Source: JBLIOB01 sp047639575
GTDB lineage: Bacteria; Bacteroidota; Bacteroidia; Flavobacteriales_D; Parvicellaceae
NCBI GenBank assembly: GCA_047639575.1
Contig: JBLIOB010000133.1
Span: 1 to 10,795, forward strand
Direction of reading: 5' to 3'
DNA: 10,795 bases
Made by a program: the position numbers and the translations under genes. The notes under the pieces are model-generated. The model searched no databases. It was given only the letters and a program-made list of their open reading frames with translations, and was not told the origin of the DNA. Shown here piece after piece: positions 8,021-10,795 of this stretch; within the stretch, counting starts at the first letter, position 1; every line of letters begins with the position of its first letter.

Positions 8021-8046
8021 TACGAGAACCATTATAAAGGTTCGTA
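8021..8046 (+). other. Small hairpin in the plsY leader
   Basis: TACGAGAACC and GGTTCGTA pair around an 8-base AT-rich loop (8031-8038): five inner pairs (GAACC/GGTTC), a two-base bulge (GA), then three outer pairs (TAC/GTA). If transcription starts near 8018, the hairpin would sit at the extreme 5' end of the mRNA and end 10 bases before the plsY ATG. It could stabilise the 5' end or affect initiation; no riboswitch or attenuator is recognisable. It lacks a T tract, so it is not a terminator. Confidence 0.4.
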
Positions 8047-8056
8047 GCGTAATTAT

Positions 8057-8716
8057 ATGGAAGACATTTTAAATGTTTATAACCTAGTAGCACTGATTGT
8101 AGCCTATTTATTTGGCTCAATACCGTCAGCTGTATGGGTAGGAAGATTGTTTTTTGGTGTGGATGTTAGAGAGCATGGCAGTAAAAATGCAGGAGCAACT
8201 AATACTTTTAGAGTGCTTGGCAAGAAAGCTGGATTTCCGGTACTTATCATGGATATTCTTAAAGGTTGGGGAGCGGTAGTGCTGTTTAGCGCATTTTGTG
8301 GCTTTGAAAATGGGACAAATCAGTATGTTAATTTTCAATTAGCAATTGGAATGGCAGCGGTTTTTGGCCATATCTATCCGATTTACGTAAGATTTAAAGG
8401 GGGTAAAGGTGTTGCGACATTACTGGGAATTATATTTGCAATTCATCCAGAAGCAGCCGGTATCGCATTTGGAATCTTTCTGATAACTTTTTTAATAAGC
8501 AAGTATGTTTCTCTTGGAGCCATTGTTGCTGCTATTGTATTCCCATTTGCAATTATATTTATTTTCAAATCTCAAGACACTCCGTCTCTGATATATTTTT
8601 CTATAGTGATGTCATTACTAGTGATTTACACGCATAGAGCAAATATCGACCGATTGCTGAAAAAAGAGGAAAACAAAATGAACGTTAGCCTAAACTTTAG
8701 AAGAAATAACAAATAA
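8057..8716 (+). CDS. plsY: Acyl-phosphate:glycerol-3-phosphate acyltransferase PlsY
   Basis: PlsY is an inner-membrane enzyme that transfers an acyl group from acyl-phosphate (made by PlsX) to glycerol 3-phosphate, giving lysophosphatidic acid, the first step of phospholipid synthesis. The 219-residue length is normal. All three conserved cytoplasmic motifs are visible: GSIPSAVWVGR (20-30) with the following GSKNAGATNTFRVLG (41-55), GHIYPIYVRFKGGKGVAT (104-121) with its glycine-rich phosphate-binding part, and THRANIDRLLKKEE (192-205). Hydrophobic segments lie at about 8-28, 60-80, 93-112, 118-145 and 150-190. The last 14 residues form a polar tail beyond the usual end. The start has no Shine-Dalgarno match but is preceded by an AT-rich stretch, as is usual in Bacteroidota. 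It is probably transcribed from the promoter ending at 8012. The same reading frame continues after its TAA into the next gene, 36 bases downstream. Confidence 0.96.
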   Translation: MEDILNVYNLVALIVAYLFGSIPSAVWVGRLFFGVDVREHGSKNAGATNTFRVLGKKAGFPVLIMDILKGWGAVVLFSAFCGFENGTNQYVNFQLAIGMAAVFGHIYPIYVRFKGGKGVATLLGIIFAIHPEAAGIAFGIFLITFLISKYVSLGAIVAAIVFPFAIIFIFKSQDTPSLIYFSIVMSLLVIYTHRANIDRLLKKEENKMNVSLNFRRNNK

Positions 8717-8752
8717 ACCTATTTTTACGTAAGGTGTACAGTTTATAGCCTC

Positions 8753-10795
8753 GTGTATACATTACGCACATATCGTCTAATATTAGTAGTCTTCATGCTG
8801 CTAGCAACTGGCTTGTCCTATGGACAGGGTGAGGATTTAGCGAAAGCGAATGAACTTTTTGATAATGGTGAATATGCTAAAGCGAAAGATTTATTCTCCA
8901 GCCTCTTGGCATTTGATGAAACGAGTGCGGATCTAAATTTTAAGTTTGGGGCATGTCTATTATACACGGAAGAAGATAAAGTTGCTGGATTAGGAAGATT
9001 ACAGTTTTCGCTGAAAAATCCAAATATCGATATAAGGGCCCATTATTTCTTAGGAAAGGCCTATCACCTCAATTATCGATTTAAAGAAGCCATTTACGCT
9101 TATAAGCGCTTTAAAACGGCCGGATCATCTAAAGATTTCGAGAATTTGAACGTGGATCAGGAAATTAAGATGTGTGAAAATGGGCGAAAACTGCTTAAGA
9201 ATTTGTCTGAATTAGTAGTCCTCGAAAAGAAAGAAGTAACCGACCAGAGAATTCAATACAGTTATGACTTAAGTAATATTGGCGGTAAAATTTTAGTTAC
9301 AGATGAGTTCCAATCTAAGTATGATAATAAGATAGGACATAGACCACTAGTGCATTTCCCATCTACTAGACAAGACAATATATTTTATTCTAGCTACGGA
9401 AAAGATGGTGAAACTGGAAGAGACTTGTACCAAATTAAAAAATTACCGAATGGCGATTGGTCGGAAGCTCAGAAGTTACCAGCACAGGTAAATACCAATT
9501 CTGACGATGATTATGGGTTTCTTCATCCCGATGGAACGACTTTCTATTTCTGTTCAAAAGGACACACGTCAATGGGAGGCTATGATGTTTTTCGATGTAC
9601 TTATGATAGAGACTATAATAGTTTTGGTCCTGCTGTTAATATGGACTTTAAGATTAACACCCCCGATGATGATTTGCTATATATTGTTGATTCTCTGAAC
9701 AAAGAAGCCTATTTCTCATCTTCAAGGTCTTCTCAAGGTGGTTACATGGATGTATATCATGTTAAAGTGGAAATTTATCCTGTTTTAAATGCGATTATCG
9801 CTGGTACGTTTAAAAATACGATCACTCCTTCTAATAAAGGAGTGGTAATCAAGGTTAAAGATGTAGTTCGAGACGAAATAATAGGGGTTTATAATTCTAA
9901 AAATGAAGATGGACGGTTTGTTATAATACTCCCGAAAAGTGGAAAATACCAATATATCGTTGAATCGCCCGAGTCGGAAGAAGTTCATACGGGTCTTTTT
10001 GAAGTTCCTTATCAAAAAACCCTTCGACCGCTTAAACAACATCTAATGTTAATTAATGAAGCTGATGAAGAAAGGCTATTGATCCAAAACTTATTCAATG
10101 AAGATGTGGAAGACATCGATTCCATTATGGCTGATGTGTTAAAGAAAATTTCCGATGTAGATGTAAACTACAATACGCTAGATCCACTTTCCGATTCTGT
10201 GCAAAACGAGATAATTGATAGTGCAGGTATTGATGGGATGACCCCAAAAGGTTTGATTGCTTTAGCTGATACTATGGCAGCAGAAACGGCTAGAGAAGTG
10301 GATGAATTAAAGCAAAAAAGAGATGCTGCTTTATTTACTGCCAATGAGAAGATGAAATCTGCAAAAGAGAATGCGCAAAAGGCAGAAGAAGTTTTAGCAG
10401 GAATTGAAAATATTACAAACCCAAGTGAAAAACAGCAATTGATTGATGTTGCAGAAGAGTACCATCAGAAAGCAAAAGATGATAACGCGATTGCAGTAGG
10501 TGCTTTAAATTTAGGAAATGCACTCGATGAACAATATAAGGAGAAAGAAAAAGAAGCGGAGCAAGCAGATACCTATGCGAAAGAGATTAAATCCGCATTA
10601 GATTCATCAGATCCGCAGGTGGCCATCTCGAAATTGAAAGCGCTCCAAGAATACATCGAGGCCGCAAGAGTTATTGATGTCAATAAGAAGAATGAATTCG
10701 ATAAAATAAAGGCTAACGCAAGAGAAAAACAAGAAGGAGCAACCAATGCATTGGCTCGAGCAAAAAGCCTACGTACAGACGAGGATGATCTGAAT
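8753..10795 (+). CDS. Exported TPR / PD40-propeller / carboxypeptidase-regulatory-like / coiled-coil protein, 3' end cut off
   Basis: The frame stays open for 681 codons to the last base. GTG at 8753 is chosen because it gives a complete signal peptide (MYTLRTYRLILVVFMLLATG, then LSYGQ); the next start, ATG 8795, would lose the basic n-region and half the hydrophobic core. Residues about 27-150 are helical with TPR-like features (KANELFDNGEYAKAKDLFSS, 31-50; YFLGKAYHLNYRFKEAIYAY, 98-117). PD40 propeller blades follow at about 197-230, 255-283 (HPDGTTFYFCSKG...GGYDVFRC) and 315-338 (EAYFSSSRSS...MDVYHV). A regulatory-like beta sandwich lies at about 349-406 (AGTFKN...EDGRFVIILPKSGKYQYIVE). From about 505 the sequence is Lys/Glu/Ala-rich coiled coil. 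The order TPR-propeller-regulatory domain recalls PorE of the type IX secretion system, but PorE is a lipoprotein with an OmpA-like domain next, whereas this protein has no lipobox and a long coiled coil. An OmpA-like or SPOR domain could lie beyond the edge. Function: probably envelope-associated scaffolding (inference). Confidence 0.9.
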   Translation, partial: MYTLRTYRLILVVFMLLATGLSYGQGEDLAKANELFDNGEYAKAKDLFSSLLAFDETSADLNFKFGACLLYTEEDKVAGLGRLQFSLKNPNIDIRAHYFLGKAYHLNYRFKEAIYAYKRFKTAGSSKDFENLNVDQEIKMCENGRKLLKNLSELVVLEKKEVTDQRIQYSYDLSNIGGKILVTDEFQSKYDNKIGHRPLVHFPSTRQDNIFYSSYGKDGETGRDLYQIKKLPNGDWSEAQKLPAQVNTNSDDDYGFLHPDGTTFYFCSKGHTSMGGYDVFRCTYDRDYNSFGPAVNMDFKINTPDDDLLYIVDSLNKEAYFSSSRSSQGGYMDVYHVKVEIYPVLNAIIAGTFKNTITPSNKGVVIKVKDVVRDEIIGVYNSKNEDGRFVIILPKSGKYQYIVESPESEEVHTGLFEVPYQKTLRPLKQHLMLINEADEERLLIQNLFNEDVEDIDSIMADVLKKISDVDVNYNTLDPLSDSVQNEIIDSAGIDGMTPKGLIALADTMAAETAREVDELKQKRDAALFTANEKMKSAKENAQKAEEVLAGIENITNPSEKQQLIDVAEEYHQKAKDDNAIAVGALNLGNALDEQYKEKEKEAEQADTYAKEIKSALDSSDPQVAISKLKALQEYIEAARVIDVNKKNEFDKIKANAREKQEGATNALARAKSLRTDEDDLN

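Noticed and set aside
8717..8752. Possible separate promoter before the last gene
   Set aside because: The 36-base gap and the end of plsY contain no TAnnTTTG box; only AT-rich sequence and short GTGTA-type near-repeats are seen, so cotranscription with plsY is more likely.
9507..9698. Plus-strand open frame of 63 codons starting with ATG
   Set aside because: It is out of frame within the PD40 region of the last gene, whose own frame shows clear propeller motifs over the same bases.

Overview
The window looks like a chromosomal segment of an AT-rich member of the Bacteroidota, most likely a Cytophagales/Flavobacteriia-like lineage (inference). Four things support this: a promoter of the TTTG / TAnnTTTG type at 7980-8012; a lack of strong Shine-Dalgarno sites before most genes; signal peptides ending in 'YSQ' or 'YGQ'; and protein types such as a PD40 propeller combined with TPR repeats and a DoxX-associated thioredoxin-like C-terminal domain. 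All seven genes lie on the + strand. I see no rRNA, tRNA, CRISPR array, insertion sequence or phage gene.

Region 1 (1-7956) is a tightly packed run of five genes with gaps of 3, 3, -1 and 7 bases, so it is probably one transcript. In order it holds: the 3' part of a gene for a redox-inactive thioredoxin-fold domain, probably the C-terminus of a DoxX-type membrane protein (1-555); an ABC transporter permease of the DppB/OppB family with an extra membrane hairpin (559-1881); triosephosphate isomerase tpiA (1885-2628); ribosomal protein L11 methyltransferase prmA (2628-3461); and a 1495-residue exported, beta-rich protein that I cannot assign to a named family (3469-7956).

Region 2 (7957-8056) is the only sizeable gap. 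It holds a good Bacteroidota-type promoter and a small leader hairpin, but no clear terminator after the large gene.

Region 3 (8057-10795) has plsY, the acyl-phosphate:glycerol-3-phosphate acyltransferase (8057-8716). It is followed after 36 bases by a large gene that starts at GTG 8753 and is still open at the window edge. That gene encodes an exported TPR / PD40-propeller / carboxypeptidase-regulatory-like / coiled-coil protein resembling the front part of the type IX secretion protein PorE, but with a long coiled coil where PorE has its OmpA-like domain.

Three genes are housekeeping (central carbon metabolism, ribosomal protein methylation, phospholipid synthesis). The others concern the envelope. 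The best candidates for undescribed biology are the 1495-residue exported protein and the truncated PD40/coiled-coil protein, which lie on either side of plsY. Nothing in the sequence proves that they work together.
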